From Siphonobacter curvatus (lineage in GTDB: Bacteria > Bacteroidota > Bacteroidia > Cytophagales > Spirosomataceae): a stretch of DNA of 64,000 bases. Under the pieces are notes generated by a model. That model was not told where the DNA came from. It did no database searches and saw only the letters and a program-made list of their open reading frames with translations. The position numbers and the translations under genes were made by a program. Where the stretch lies: the NCBI RefSeq assembly GCF_002943425.1, contig NZ_PTRA01000002.1:372090-436089 (forward strand), in the 5' to 3' direction. Below, one piece after another: positions 15,913 through 25,960 of the stretch (positions are counted from its first letter, which is position 1; every line of letters starts with the position of its first letter).

Positions 15913-16902
15913 ATGACCAGCCACCGCCGAAAAACAGAAGTTATTAATTATTTCCTGGGAAGATGTAGTCGGGAGGATCAGGAAAAACTGGAAAACTGGC
16001 TTCGTCAGGATCCAGGAAATGTAGAGTTAGCCGAAGTCATTATTCAGGAAGCGATTCGAAACCATGCCTTATGGTCAGCCCTAGAACAGGATAAATCGCT
16101 GGTTAGACAGAAGGTAATGGCAGGAATTGGGAAAAAGCAAAACATCCCCGGGGGGGGGGCACGAAACCGTTTACTCGGAAAAATCGCGGCTATTATAGTC
16201 AGTATGGGCTTATTGAGCAGTATTTGGTACCATTATGCAGATCAGTGGATTACGTTACAAACGAACTATGGTGAAGTAAAAACCTTTGTATTGCCTGACG
16301 AGTCTAAGGTCAGACTGAACGCTAATACCCAACTTCGGTACCGGAGTGATTGGCAAGACGGTCTCCGGGAACTCTGGCTGGAAGGGGAAGGATTCTTCAC
16401 CGTTAAACATACACTAACCAATCAGGGCTTTCTGGTTCATGTACCATCGGGAGCCAGCATTGAAGTAGTAGGGACGGAATTTAATGTGTTTTCGCGAAGG
16501 AATATCCTTCAAACCGTTCTCAAAAGCGGGAAAATCGCTTTTAAAGCCGCAGGGAAAATACAATCAGCCCCCATTACGCTGAAACCGGGATCAGTTGTTG
16601 AACAGATTAACCAAGAAAAAATAAACATCCAGTTTAATGCAGACCCAGAGAAGTATTACGCCTGGACGCAGGGGAAGTGGATTCTGGACGATGAGTCGCT
16701 GGGCGACATTCTCCGGAAAATCAGGGATAGCTATGGCCTGCAGGTCCAACTGACCAACCCCGCCCTAGCTCTCCGTTCGGCGTATGGTTCCATCCCTCTA
16801 CCGCATCAGGGACAATCGCCGGAAACGTTACTGGAAAACGTCGCTGATTTATACGATTTAACCATTATCCGCAACAAGGGACACTATTATCTAAAAGGAT
16901 AA
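15913..16902 (+). CDS. FecR family anti-sigma factor with G10 tract, locus 1
   Basis: 329 residues. The cytoplasmic N-terminal anti-sigma domain covers about 1-80, one membrane helix follows at about 90-110, then the FecR periplasmic domain (LPDESKVRLNANTQLRYR, VPSGASIEVVGTEFNVFSR) and a C-terminal DUF4974/STN-like domain (LGDILRKIRDSYGLQVQL). The start at 15913 is used; an ATG 4 bp earlier is out of frame and stops at once. Codons 80-83 contain ten consecutive G residues (16150-16159), exactly between the sigma-binding domain and the membrane helix. A one-base slip would leave a soluble N-terminal fragment. The protein should hold the sigma factor until the SusC STN domain signals. Confidence 0.9.
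   Translation: MTSHRRKTEVINYFLGRCSREDQEKLENWLRQDPGNVELAEVIIQEAIRNHALWSALEQDKSLVRQKVMAGIGKKQNIPGGGARNRLLGKIAAIIVSMGLLSSIWYHYADQWITLQTNYGEVKTFVLPDESKVRLNANTQLRYRSDWQDGLRELWLEGEGFFTVKHTLTNQGFLVHVPSGASIEVVGTEFNVFSRRNILQTVLKSGKIAFKAAGKIQSAPITLKPGSVVEQINQEKINIQFNADPEKYYAWTQGKWILDDESLGDILRKIRDSYGLQVQLTNPALALRSAYGSIPLPHQGQSPETLLENVADLYDLTIIRNKGHYYLKG
16150..16159 (+). repeat. Homopolymeric G10 tract inside the anti-sigma gene
   Basis: Ten consecutive G follow CCCC, and in the current frame they encode P-G-G-G-A. It is the longest G run noticed in the window. Tracts of this length inside coding sequences are a known substrate for slipped-strand mispairing. Confidence 0.9.
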
Positions 16903-17119
16903 CACATTTAACGTATATACAAATTCGTTAGCGATCTCAGATACTAGTTAACATAGCCTGAGATTTAGGCCGCAGCTACATCGAATGGAACATGTACAGT
17001 ACTCGATTTTCGGAAATATGAAGATCGAATAGGTCATTTTTGGTCAGGAAAATCGTAAGACCCCAAACGCGACTTCCTGCATCAGAATGTAGTCGCATGT
17101 AAAATCCATAGCCTGTTTC

Positions 17120-20100
17120 ATGATGCCTTTTTACTACCCGAATGTTCGTCGGATTCTCCTGTTATCCTGGAGCCTGGGAAGTCCCCTGGTCGTGGCCCAG
17201 AACGTGTCCCCTGCCTTGTATGCCTCTGCCCGGACGCATGCAAACGATCCCCATCAGAAAAAAGAAATCTATCTAAAAGACTACCTCAAAGAGTTGGAAA
17301 AAAAGTATCAGGTTTCTATTGCTTTTCGTTCCGGAATCCTGAATGAAATGAAAATTAACGCCAACTTTAAGCCCAAAGGTCTCTCGCTGGAGCAAGATCT
17401 CGAAGAACTCCTGCAAGGCAAGCAGGTGAAATACCGGGAGGCGAAAAGGAACTTCTACATCCTCTACCGGGAAGAAACTTCCGAAGAAATTCCCGTACCT
17501 ACACCCACTCGGGAAAAAGAAAAAACGGACCCTTCTTCTGCTCAATTCATGGACATTGCCATTCGTGGTAAAGTGAGTGATGAAAATGGGGAAGGCTTGC
17601 CCGGCGTAAACGTTGTGATCAAAGGAACTACCACGGGTACAACGACCGATGTTACGGGAAATTACACCATTCGCGTCCCGAATGAATCCAGCACGCTGGT
17701 TTTTTCCTTTTTAGGGTATCAAACGCAGGAGATGGTCGTGACTGGACGGACCATTATTGACGTGAAGATGTCGGCCTCGGATAGTCAGTTGAACGAAATA
17801 GTCGTAACGGCTCTGGGCTTTAAGGAAGAAAAGGATCGGCTAGGATCAACGCTTTCGACCATTAAACCGGAAGACATTAAACGTTCGGGCGAAACTGGCG
17901 TTATCAACGGCTTAGCTGGTAAAGCTGCTGGGGTACAGATCAACCGATCGACGGGTGATCCCGGAGCGGGCTCCAACATTCAGATTCGCGGGCAGAATAC
18001 CATTACGGGTTCCAATCAGCCCCTAATCATTATCGATGGCGTGCCCATGAGTAACACCACACAGGGGGATTCACGGGGCGGGGTGGCCCAGCAATCCCGT
18101 CTGAACGACATCAACCCGGAAGACATTGCTTCCATGCAGGTGCTGAAAGGAGCTTCGGCGGCGGGTTTGTGGGGTTCACGAGCGGCCAATGGCGTAATCG
18201 TGATTACTACTAAACGGGGAGCCAATGATAACAAACTCAACGTTAGTTACAGTTCGACGGCTTCTTTTGATAAAGTCAATGTACTTCACCCCCTGCAGAC
18301 GACCTACGGGCAGGGTTCCAATGGCGTCTACAGCCCTACTACACAGTTTTCCTGGGGGGATAAAATTTCCAGCCGTTCGGGTGCCGCCGATGAATTGAAC
18401 ATGAACGGGGCTCGTTTCGAGGCTTACAACGGCAAAACGTTCTATCCCATTGTTAAGAAAAATTCCCAGGAAATTTATAACGATGCCCGCCGCGATGCCG
18501 TCTTCCGGACGGGCACCTATTTCGACAATAACATCAGCCTCAGCGGCGGAAATGATAAAGGCAATTTTTACCTAAGCTTAGGTAACCTGAATCAGAAAGG
18601 CATTTTTGCGGGTCAGAGCGATTACAAACGCAATTCCGTTCGCTTCAATACCACCCGGCAGTTCAATGATGTGATCCGGGCTTCGGCTAATGCAAACTTC
18701 GTCCGGACGGTTTCCAACCGCATTCAGAAGGGTGATAATACCAGTGGTCTGTACATTGGAATGCTGCGGTCTGCCCCCGATTTTGACAGTCGCTACTGGA
18801 AAGGAAGTTATTATGCTTCGCCCACGGCTTCCGCTATTCCCAACCGCCAACGCTCGTACCGCAATTACCTCGGTGCATCAGCCAACCCCAGCTACAATGA
18901 TCCGCTGTGGTCGATTCATGAGTTGACGAACTTGAGCGAAGTAGATCGCCTGATTATGAATTCGGAAGTGGTGATTACCCCTACGAGTTGGTTCAGCTTA
19001 ACGGGTCGCGGGGGTATCGATACTTACAATGATCGCCGGGTTACGAACCATCCCGTTAATTCCGTCGTCAACGCCGGAGCTGGTCAGTACGAACAGCAGA
19101 TTATGAAAGAAACGGAGTTGAATATGGACGTCATTGGCCGGGCCAGTCACGATTTTAGTGAAAAAGTAAATGGAACGCTAGTCGTCGGGTTTAACATCAA
19201 TGACCGCAAGTATAATAGCCTGGGAGGATTGATGAATAATTTCATCTTGGAAGAAGCTCCAATGAATTTTGCTAACTCCACGGCCGCCAATAATTATCCC
19301 TACAACAGTGAAACGCACCGTCGGACGGCTCGCTTGTATTCCACGGTTAATTTCGGTTTTTACAACCAAGTATTCGTAAACGGTTCCGTAGCGAGTGAAT
19401 CCGGTTCGACGTTTGGCACGCAGTCCAAATCCACCTTTTACTATCCGTCGACGGATATAGCCTGGCAGTTCAGTCAGTTACCGGTATTTCAGGGCAGTGT
19501 ATTGTCGTTTGGCAAAGTACGGGCTTCCTATGGTATTGTGGGTATTCAGCCCGACCCGTACCGCAATACAACTCCTTACATCAATGCCTCCTTTGGCAGT
19601 TGGGCTACGAACCTGACGGGTTCGGGTTATGGTGGCGGTGCTTTCGTGGAAAGTTCAATTCAGGGGGATCCCAACCTAAAACCCGAACGCAAGTCGGAAT
19701 GGGAAATCGGTACAGATCTACGTTTTTTCAAAAACCGCCTAAGTCTGGGATATACGTACTATCAAAACGAAATTCATGACCTTCTGCTGCAGGTTTCCTC
19801 AGCGGGTTCAACGGGGTACAGTCAGCGTTATACCAACGCAGGAAGCATGGAAAACAAAGGGATGGAAGTGGATTTCAACCTGAATCTTTTACAGAAGAAA
19901 GACTTTCGCTGGAACATTTTTGCTAACTGGAGCCGAAACCGAAACCGGGTAACGGATCTGGGGGGTACCGAAAACGTGACCTTTACGGGTGGTGCCCTGA
20001 GTACCGTAGCCAACGTGGGCCATGCGTTGTCGTCCTTTTACGGCGGCGTCTACCAACGCACCGCTACGGGAGCTTTGGATTTGACCGAACGCGGCTTTCC

Positions 20101-20707
20101 TAAATTAGGTACAGTTTTAGGCATCGTAGGCGATCCGAATCCCGACTGGCGGGGTGGCTTCGGAACGAACCTATCCTATAAAAATCTTTCCCTCCATGTA
20201 CTTTTCGAAACATTCCAGGGAGGCGACTTCTACGAAGGCACCCGTGCCACGCTACTCAACTTCGGTACGTATGCCGACGTAGGAAAAGAAGTCACGCTTA
20301 GCCAGGATATGTATAACTATGCCGGAACTCTATACCCGGCCGGAACAACGCTTCGGGGGAATGTGGCCGATTATGGGGCCGGGCCAGTGCTGCTCGACCA
20401 GTCTTTCTACACGACCATTGGTGGGCATTCGGGCCAGTTGGCCGAACAATTCGTCCGCGATGGAAGCTGGACCCGTATTCGGGAGATTACGCTGGGGTAT
20501 CAGTTAAGTTCTTCCGGTTTCCGCAAAAAAACCAAACTCGAGTCCATCAACTTCGCCGTTACTGCCCGAAATCCGGTCTTATGGACGAAGGTGGTTGGCA
20601 TCGATCCTGAAACGAATGTGTCTGGTGTCGGAAACGCCCGGGGGGTCGATTACTTTAACAACCCCAGTACGAAATCACTCGTGTTCAGTCTGCGAATTAA
20701 TTACTAA
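17120..20707 (+). CDS. SusC/RagA TonB-linked outer membrane receptor with STN domain, locus 1
   Basis: 1195 residues. A signal peptide covers 1-27 (ending VVAQ). The STN signalling domain is at about 50-115 (LKDYLKELEKKYQVSIAF). A carboxypeptidase-regulatory-like domain begins near 146 (IRGKVSDENGEGLPGVNVVI), followed by the plug (LAGKAAGVQINRSTGDPG, then IIIDGVPMSN near 300) and a 22-strand barrel. The STN domain contacts the FecR C-terminus, so the receptor both imports and signals. It is the partner of the SusD-like lipoprotein 12 bp downstream. The substrate is likely an acylated or peptide-like molecule, judging from the hydrolases further down; that is inference. Confidence 0.93.
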   Translation: MMPFYYPNVRRILLLSWSLGSPLVVAQNVSPALYASARTHANDPHQKKEIYLKDYLKELEKKYQVSIAFRSGILNEMKINANFKPKGLSLEQDLEELLQGKQVKYREAKRNFYILYREETSEEIPVPTPTREKEKTDPSSAQFMDIAIRGKVSDENGEGLPGVNVVIKGTTTGTTTDVTGNYTIRVPNESSTLVFSFLGYQTQEMVVTGRTIIDVKMSASDSQLNEIVVTALGFKEEKDRLGSTLSTIKPEDIKRSGETGVINGLAGKAAGVQINRSTGDPGAGSNIQIRGQNTITGSNQPLIIIDGVPMSNTTQGDSRGGVAQQSRLNDINPEDIASMQVLKGASAAGLWGSRAANGVIVITTKRGANDNKLNVSYSSTASFDKVNVLHPLQTTYGQGSNGVYSPTTQFSWGDKISSRSGAADELNMNGARFEAYNGKTFYPIVKKNSQEIYNDARRDAVFRTGTYFDNNISLSGGNDKGNFYLSLGNLNQKGIFAGQSDYKRNSVRFNTTRQFNDVIRASANANFVRTVSNRIQKGDNTSGLYIGMLRSAPDFDSRYWKGSYYASPTASAIPNRQRSYRNYLGASANPSYNDPLWSIHELTNLSEVDRLIMNSEVVITPTSWFSLTGRGGIDTYNDRRVTNHPVNSVVNAGAGQYEQQIMKETELNMDVIGRASHDFSEKVNGTLVVGFNINDRKYNSLGGLMNNFILEEAPMNFANSTAANNYPYNSETHRRTARLYSTVNFGFYNQVFVNGSVASESGSTFGTQSKSTFYYPSTDIAWQFSQLPVFQGSVLSFGKVRASYGIVGIQPDPYRNTTPYINASFGSWATNLTGSGYGGGAFVESSIQGDPNLKPERKSEWEIGTDLRFFKNRLSLGYTYYQNEIHDLLLQVSSAGSTGYSQRYTNAGSMENKGMEVDFNLNLLQKKDFRWNIFANWSRNRNRVTDLGGTENVTFTGGALSTVANVGHALSSFYGGVYQRTATGALDLTERGFPKLGTVLGIVGDPNPDWRGGFGTNLSYKNLSLHVLFETFQGGDFYEGTRATLLNFGTYADVGKEVTLSQDMYNYAGTLYPAGTTLRGNVADYGAGPVLLDQSFYTTIGGHSGQLAEQFVRDGSWTRIREITLGYQLSSSGFRKKTKLESINFAVTARNPVLWTKVVGIDPETNVSGVGNARGVDYFNNPSTKSLVFSLRINY

Positions 20708-20719
20708 TCTAAGAGCCCC

Positions 20720-22168
20720 ATGAACGTTCGCTATAAATCGCTTTGGACAGGTCTGCTGAGTCTGACGTTGCTTTCCTGCGAGTCACTGGTTTCGGACATG
20801 AACCAGGATTTAAATAACCCCACCGATGCCTCGGCTGAATTCGTTTTTACCGGTACTCAGATTGCTCACATGGCGGCTCAGGAAGGCATGGCCAGCCGCC
20901 TGACGATTGTCTGGAGCGGTTACGGGACCGGAGCTTTTCAGCAATTTGGTACCTTCGGTCAATACCAGATTACGGCCAGCAATTTTGATGATGACTGGAA
21001 CCTCTTCTACACGGGCGTCAATAAAAATGCAGTTATTACCATCAATAAAGCCAACGCACTGGGCAACCGGGTTATGGCGGGGATCACCAAAATCATTCAG
21101 GCACAGAACATTGGTACGGCTACGGAGCTTTGGGGGGATGCTCCCTTTTCGGAGGCCAGTAATAGTGCGGAATACAAAAATCCGAAATTCGAGAGCCAAC
21201 AGGAATTGATTCCAAAACTCATCACACTGCTCAATGAAGGCATTGCGGACGTAGAATCGGGCATTGGAACGGTTGGCACCCGCGATATTTTCTTTGGAGG
21301 TGATCTGACAAAGTGGAAACAGGTAGCCTACACCCTCAAGGCTCGTTTACATCTAGATTTGAAGCAATACGCTGAAGCCTATACGGCAGCTACTTCTGGG
21401 GTGAATGGGTTTAGCAATTCCATGTACGGACTGCACGGAACAACTGCCAGTGTGAATGAAAACGCGAATTATAGCTTCATGACCAACATTCGGGCAGGCA
21501 GTATTACAGCAGAAACGGCGTATAACGCGAATCTATTGAATCCCGCCAAGACGGCTACGTATCGGGGGAATGCCAAAACCAACGAGACTGCCCGTTTCCG
21601 GTTTTACTATCTGGAGAACGGGGTCAATGCTCCGGGTATTATTGAACCGAATACCTTGACGACAGCCTCCGCCCGCGGCTTTTTTGCCCGTGATGCCAGT
21701 TTTCCATTAGTCACCTATCAGGAAAACATTTTGACGCTGGCCGAAATGGCCTTACGTTCGGGCAAAGGCTTTGAGGTTGCTTTAGGGCATCTGAATGCGT
21801 ATCGCAATTTTCTCAATAGTGGCGGGTACCTGCACGCCACGTACAAAGTAGCCGGCACCTACCGATATGATCCGTACGTTACAGCAGATTTTGCTCCGGG
21901 AGGTATGGAAAATACGGATGGATTAACGGCGGAAAATGCTCTGCTTCGTGAAATTCTGGAAGAACGTTACGTTTCTTTCTACGGTCAGCACATCGGCTGG
22001 AACGACGAACGTCGCACGCGGAAGGAATCGGTGGGTATTAAACTTAAACCGAATATCGGCAGCCAGTTGCCCGGTCGGTTTATCTATTCCCAGAACGAGC
22101 TTAATTCCAATGCGAATAGCCCTTCGCCCGCCCCAAGTCTGTTCGATGCCATTTCCATTTATCAGTAG
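20720..22168 (+). CDS. SusD/RagB-like outer membrane lipoprotein (SusD-2 group), locus 1
   Basis: 482 residues. The lipoprotein signal ends LTLLSC with C20 as the lipidated residue. The sequence (MNQDLNNPTDASAEFVFTG, TATELWGDAPFSEA, a late GWNDERRTRK) fits the SusD-like 2 group rather than classical SusD. It forms the lid of the SusC channel and binds substrate at the cell surface. The gene follows susC after 12 bp. A terminator comes right after it, so the acylase genes may be a separate or read-through unit. Confidence 0.9.
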   Translation: MNVRYKSLWTGLLSLTLLSCESLVSDMNQDLNNPTDASAEFVFTGTQIAHMAAQEGMASRLTIVWSGYGTGAFQQFGTFGQYQITASNFDDDWNLFYTGVNKNAVITINKANALGNRVMAGITKIIQAQNIGTATELWGDAPFSEASNSAEYKNPKFESQQELIPKLITLLNEGIADVESGIGTVGTRDIFFGGDLTKWKQVAYTLKARLHLDLKQYAEAYTAATSGVNGFSNSMYGLHGTTASVNENANYSFMTNIRAGSITAETAYNANLLNPAKTATYRGNAKTNETARFRFYYLENGVNAPGIIEPNTLTTASARGFFARDASFPLVTYQENILTLAEMALRSGKGFEVALGHLNAYRNFLNSGGYLHATYKVAGTYRYDPYVTADFAPGGMENTDGLTAENALLREILEERYVSFYGQHIGWNDERRTRKESVGIKLKPNIGSQLPGRFIYSQNELNSNANSPSPAPSLFDAISIYQ

Positions 22169-22174
22169 GAATTG

Positions 22175-22222
22175 ACGACGGATGAGCCACTTGAAAAACA
22201 GCTCATCCGTCGTTTGTTTTTC
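22175..22222 (+). terminator. Intrinsic terminator after SusD, locus 1
   Basis: ACGACGGATGAGC (22175-22187) pairs perfectly with GCTCATCCGTCGT (22201-22213), followed by TTGTTTTTCC. Confidence 0.85.
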
Positions 22223-22354
22223 CTGAAAAACTGATTTGATATAATTAATTGACCATAGAATATTCCAATAATATGAAGTATTACAAAATAGTAAGTTAGA
22301 AAACCGGGCTTTTGCCTTAGTAATCTTATTTTACCCGTCTGTTTTGTTGAACCA

Positions 22355-24559
22355 ATGGTTGTAAAAATGCTTTCGAAGATTTCTCTTCTCTCGATTGGAC
22401 TGGGGCTGTGTATAAGTCCGGTCCTGGCTCAGAGCTCATTTTCGCCCCAAGAAGTGAAGGCCATGCGTACGCAGGCCAAACGCATCGAAATTATCAAGGA
22501 TACATACGGGGTGCCCCACGTGTACGCGAAGACCGACGCTGATGCCGTATTTGGCATGATGTACGTACAGTGTGAAGAGTTCTTCGATAAAGTAGAAAAT
22601 TCTCTCATCACTCGAACGGGGCGACTGGCAGAAGTAGAAGGCGAAGCGGCCCTACTCCGCGACCTTTGGTCTAATCTGTTTATTGACTCGACGCAGGCCA
22701 AAGCCTACTATCAGCAATCGCCTGAGTGGTTACGAAAGCTTTGCGATGCCCACGCTGCCGGAATTAACTACTACCTGGCCACGCATCCCGCCGTAAAGCC
22801 CAAACTCATTACCCGGGTAGAACCCTGGATGAATCTGATGAATAACGTACCCGCCATGGGGGGCAGTAATGTTTCAGAAGCGGATTTCAAGGCGTTTTAC
22901 CTGAACGATACGCACACCATTCCGGGTCGGAGTTTCACGGCCGAACCGCCCAAAAACGACGGCTCCAATGGCTGGGTGTTAGGTCCTTCCCGAACGAAAA
23001 ATAAAAAGCCTATTCTACTGATCAATCCCCACTCTGAGTACTACGGTCGGATTGAGATACAGGTGGTCAGTGAGGAAGGGCTCAATTCGTACGGGGCTCC
23101 TTTCCTGGGCCAATTCCCCATTTTTCAGGGCTTTAATGAATACTGCGGCTGGATGCATCCGGTTTCGCTTTCCGATGCCAAAGATCTGTACGCCGAAGAA
23201 GTGCAACGGAAAAATGGAAGACTCATGTACCGCTACGAGGGTACCTGGAAAAACGTCGACAGCACCGTTCACGAAATTCGCTACAAAAAAGCGGATGGGA
23301 TAGCAACCCGCAAAGTGGTCACGTACCGGACACACCACGGCCCCATTGTCTACGCGACAGCAACCCGCTGGATTGCTCTGAAAACGCACGAACCAAACAT
23401 CGACCTGCTGGCCATGCACTGGCTGAAGATGAAGGCGAAAAACATAAGAGAATTTACCGAAGCCCTGAATAAACGGGCCATGGTGGGAAGTAACGTACTC
23501 TACGCCGATAAAGACGGGAACATTGCGTATTGGCACGGCAACTTCGTACCCCGAAAGAACCCGCTCCTCGACTGGAAACGTCCGGTAGATGGTACCACGG
23601 CGGCTACGGAATGGCAGGGTACGCACGAACTCTCGGAAATTCCTCACTACCTCAACCCGGCCAACGGCTGGCTGCAAAACTGCAATTCGACGCCCTTGTA
23701 CGGAGCCGGTGAATTATCGCAGGAGATTCTGAAACTTCCCGCCTACATGCACCCCGATGGGCATACCCCGCGGGCGGTTCACGCCGTAAAAGTACTGACA
23801 CCCCTCAAAGAAGCCACGATGGATGATGTCGTTCGGGCCTCCTACGATGCCTATTTGCCCAGCGGCGAGCGTTACGTACCCAGTTTGATCGCCGCTTACC
23901 AGTCCCTGACTTCAGATTCCCTGAAAATTATCGTCAAAGGTCCAATTGAGGTACTGAAACAATGGAACTTTAAGACGGATACGCAATCGGTGGCAACTAC
24001 CCTGACGGTGCACTGGCTGGAAAAAATCATCCAGCTGGACATGGCCCGACTGCCCCGCCCCCTGACGACGGAGGAGCAGTATTCTTTGACTAACGGGGCT
24101 GCCCTGACTACTGAATTTCTTTCCGCGAGAGAGCAGGTACTGGCACTGGCTCAGGTGGTCAGTGAGTTGAAAAAGGACTACGGCTCCTGGGAAGTACCCT
24201 GGGGTACGGCAAATCGTTTTCAACGCACCGAAGGCGAGCCGAGTGACCAAAAACCAAGCTGGGCCGTTCCCGCCACGCCCGGATTCATGGGTTCGCTCAA
24301 TGCCTATGTGAGTCGCAAAGCACCCCAAACGCACAAACGTTACGGGGTTACGGGCAATACGTTTGTCGCCGCCGTTGAGTTTGGGGATCGACTACGGGCC
24401 AAAACGATTCTGACGGGCGGGGCCAGCAGCGATCCGAAGTCCCCCCATTATACCGATCAGGTTCGGGGCTATATCGACGGAACGTACAAGGAGATTTACT
24501 TTTACAAAGAAGATGTCCTGAAACATATGGAGAAGAAATACCACCCCGGCGATCAATAA
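22355..24559 (+). CDS. Penicillin acylase family Ntn-hydrolase, AHL/aculeacin acylase-like (acylase A)
   Basis: 734 residues. A signal peptide ends near LAQ (26). The alpha chain carries IIKDTYGVPHVYAKT. The self-processing site is GSNGWVLG with S204 as the nucleophile at the N-terminus of the beta chain, followed by LLINPHSEY. A short alpha chain (about 180 residues after signal removal) and the NPH motif resemble PvdQ/AHL and aculeacin acylases more than penicillin G acylase. It should be periplasmic and remove an acyl chain from an amide. A second ATG at 22367 is also possible. It stands behind SusCD and is closed by its own terminator. The true substrate (acyl-homoserine lactone, lipopeptide, beta-lactam) cannot be read. 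Confidence 0.9.
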   Translation: MVVKMLSKISLLSIGLGLCISPVLAQSSFSPQEVKAMRTQAKRIEIIKDTYGVPHVYAKTDADAVFGMMYVQCEEFFDKVENSLITRTGRLAEVEGEAALLRDLWSNLFIDSTQAKAYYQQSPEWLRKLCDAHAAGINYYLATHPAVKPKLITRVEPWMNLMNNVPAMGGSNVSEADFKAFYLNDTHTIPGRSFTAEPPKNDGSNGWVLGPSRTKNKKPILLINPHSEYYGRIEIQVVSEEGLNSYGAPFLGQFPIFQGFNEYCGWMHPVSLSDAKDLYAEEVQRKNGRLMYRYEGTWKNVDSTVHEIRYKKADGIATRKVVTYRTHHGPIVYATATRWIALKTHEPNIDLLAMHWLKMKAKNIREFTEALNKRAMVGSNVLYADKDGNIAYWHGNFVPRKNPLLDWKRPVDGTTAATEWQGTHELSEIPHYLNPANGWLQNCNSTPLYGAGELSQEILKLPAYMHPDGHTPRAVHAVKVLTPLKEATMDDVVRASYDAYLPSGERYVPSLIAAYQSLTSDSLKIIVKGPIEVLKQWNFKTDTQSVATTLTVHWLEKIIQLDMARLPRPLTTEEQYSLTNGAALTTEFLSAREQVLALAQVVSELKKDYGSWEVPWGTANRFQRTEGEPSDQKPSWAVPATPGFMGSLNAYVSRKAPQTHKRYGVTGNTFVAAVEFGDRLRAKTILTGGASSDPKSPHYTDQVRGYIDGTYKEIYFYKEDVLKHMEKKYHPGDQ

Positions 24560-24564
24560 ACAAG

Positions 24565-24605
24565 CGGCTTGTCTGGCTACGATCCGGGCAAGCCGTAGTT
24601 TTTTT
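24565..24605 (+). terminator. Intrinsic terminator after acylase A
   Basis: CGGCTTGTCTGG (24565-24576) pairs with CCGGGCAAGCCG (24584-24595) over 12 bp with two G-U pairs. It is followed by TAG and seven T. Confidence 0.85.
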
Positions 24606-24802
24606 GGAACTATACCTACGCGGTGTTATTGTAATCTCCTTAGGTAAGGGGCCGTATTGGATTTACAAGGCCCCACTTAAGCGGGCTAAATCGTTTTTAC
24701 TAACCCAGGAAATCTTTGTATCAGAGCTAGAAAAGCGTTTCGACAGCTGATATCATACCCCTTGGGTACTATTTAAAACCACTTAACAACTCTCTACGAT
24801 TG

Positions 24803-25891
24803 ATGAAAAAATTTACTGGAATCGCTCTGGCCTGTTTAGTCAGCTCCCTGGCCTTGGGCCAAAGTAAAACACCCGCCAGCCCCGAAGCCCAGATTGCGGC
24901 TTTACAAAAGCAATTATCCAATCTCCAGCACAGCTTCGATGCTCTGGATAAAGGCATTGATGATCTCAGCTGGGAGCAGAAAGTGGGCGATGTAGCGATG
25001 GTTGATAAGGTAATCATTACGGGCCCACCGCCAGCTGTCATTAAAAATCCCACGGGACAGGGAGCCAAAAATCCCGTTCGCTTTTCGGCGTACGTTTTTA
25101 TTCCCAGGAAACTCGATCCGAGCAAAAAGTATCCCTTACTGGTGCTCCCGCACGGCGGCGTCCATAGCAATTTCAACACGGCGTATGCCCATATTGTCAA
25201 GGAATTAACGGCTCAGGAATACGTAGTCATTGCCCCCGATTACCGGGGTAGTACGGGTTACGGCCGAGGCTTTTACGAATTGATTGATTACGGTGGACTG
25301 GAAGTGGATGACACCAAAAGTTGCCGGGACTACATGCTCGACAACTACGATTTTATTGACAAAAGTCGGGTGGGCATCCTCGGCTGGAGTCACGGCGGAA
25401 TGATTACCTTACTGAATCTCTTCAATTACCCCAAAGAATATGCTGTCGGTTACGCGGGTGTTCCCGTAAGTGACCTGATTGCCCGGATGGGTTACAAAAG
25501 TCAGGGCTACCGGGATGCCTATTCAGCGGATTTTCACTTAGGGAAATCAGCGGATGAAAACGTGGAAGAATACCGCAAACGCTCGCCCGCCTGGAACACG
25601 CACAAACTCCAAACCCCGCTTCTGATTCACACCAATACCAACGATGAGGACGTGAACGTACTGGAAGTCGAGCACCTGATCAAAGCCCTCAAAGCCGATG
25701 GGAAGAAATTCGAATACGAAATCTACAAAGACGCTCCCGGTGGACATACCTTCAACCGCATCGATTCCTACGGGGCCAAGGAAAGTCGCATGAAGATTTA
25801 CGACTTTCTGGCCCAGTACCTTAAACCCAACAAAAAATTCAAAAACGTAAAGGAACTGATCGAGGTCAGTTATTTCCCGAAAACTAAATAA
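24803..25891 (+). CDS. Secreted alpha/beta hydrolase, S9 prolyl-oligopeptidase-like
   Basis: 362 residues from ATG 24803; a TTG immediately before it is disregarded. A signal peptide ends near LALGQ. A short coiled stretch (AQIAALQKQLSNLQHSFDAL) precedes the catalytic domain, which has the oxyanion region LPHGGVHSNF, DYRGSTGYG, nucleophile serine in GWSHGG, acid in NTNDEDVN and histidine in GGHTFNR, the S9 dipeptidyl-peptidase pattern without its beta-propeller. It probably cleaves peptides or amides in the periplasm. Lying between the two acylases, it may act on the de-acylated product. Confidence 0.88.
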   Translation: MKKFTGIALACLVSSLALGQSKTPASPEAQIAALQKQLSNLQHSFDALDKGIDDLSWEQKVGDVAMVDKVIITGPPPAVIKNPTGQGAKNPVRFSAYVFIPRKLDPSKKYPLLVLPHGGVHSNFNTAYAHIVKELTAQEYVVIAPDYRGSTGYGRGFYELIDYGGLEVDDTKSCRDYMLDNYDFIDKSRVGILGWSHGGMITLLNLFNYPKEYAVGYAGVPVSDLIARMGYKSQGYRDAYSADFHLGKSADENVEEYRKRSPAWNTHKLQTPLLIHTNTNDEDVNVLEVEHLIKALKADGKKFEYEIYKDAPGGHTFNRIDSYGAKESRMKIYDFLAQYLKPNKKFKNVKELIEVSYFPKTK

Positions 25892-25903
25892 ATTACCCAT
25901 TTG

Positions 25904-25940
25904 GAAGAGAGGGGCATTCCCGGCCTCTCTTCTATTCTTC
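25904..25940 (+). terminator. Hairpin between S9-like hydrolase and acylase B
   Basis: GAAGAGAGG (25904-25912) pairs with CCTCTCTTC (25924-25932). A moderately T-rich stretch follows, so this is a weak terminator or attenuator. Confidence 0.5.
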
Positions 25941-25960
25941 CGCTGTAATCCTTCCTGCGT

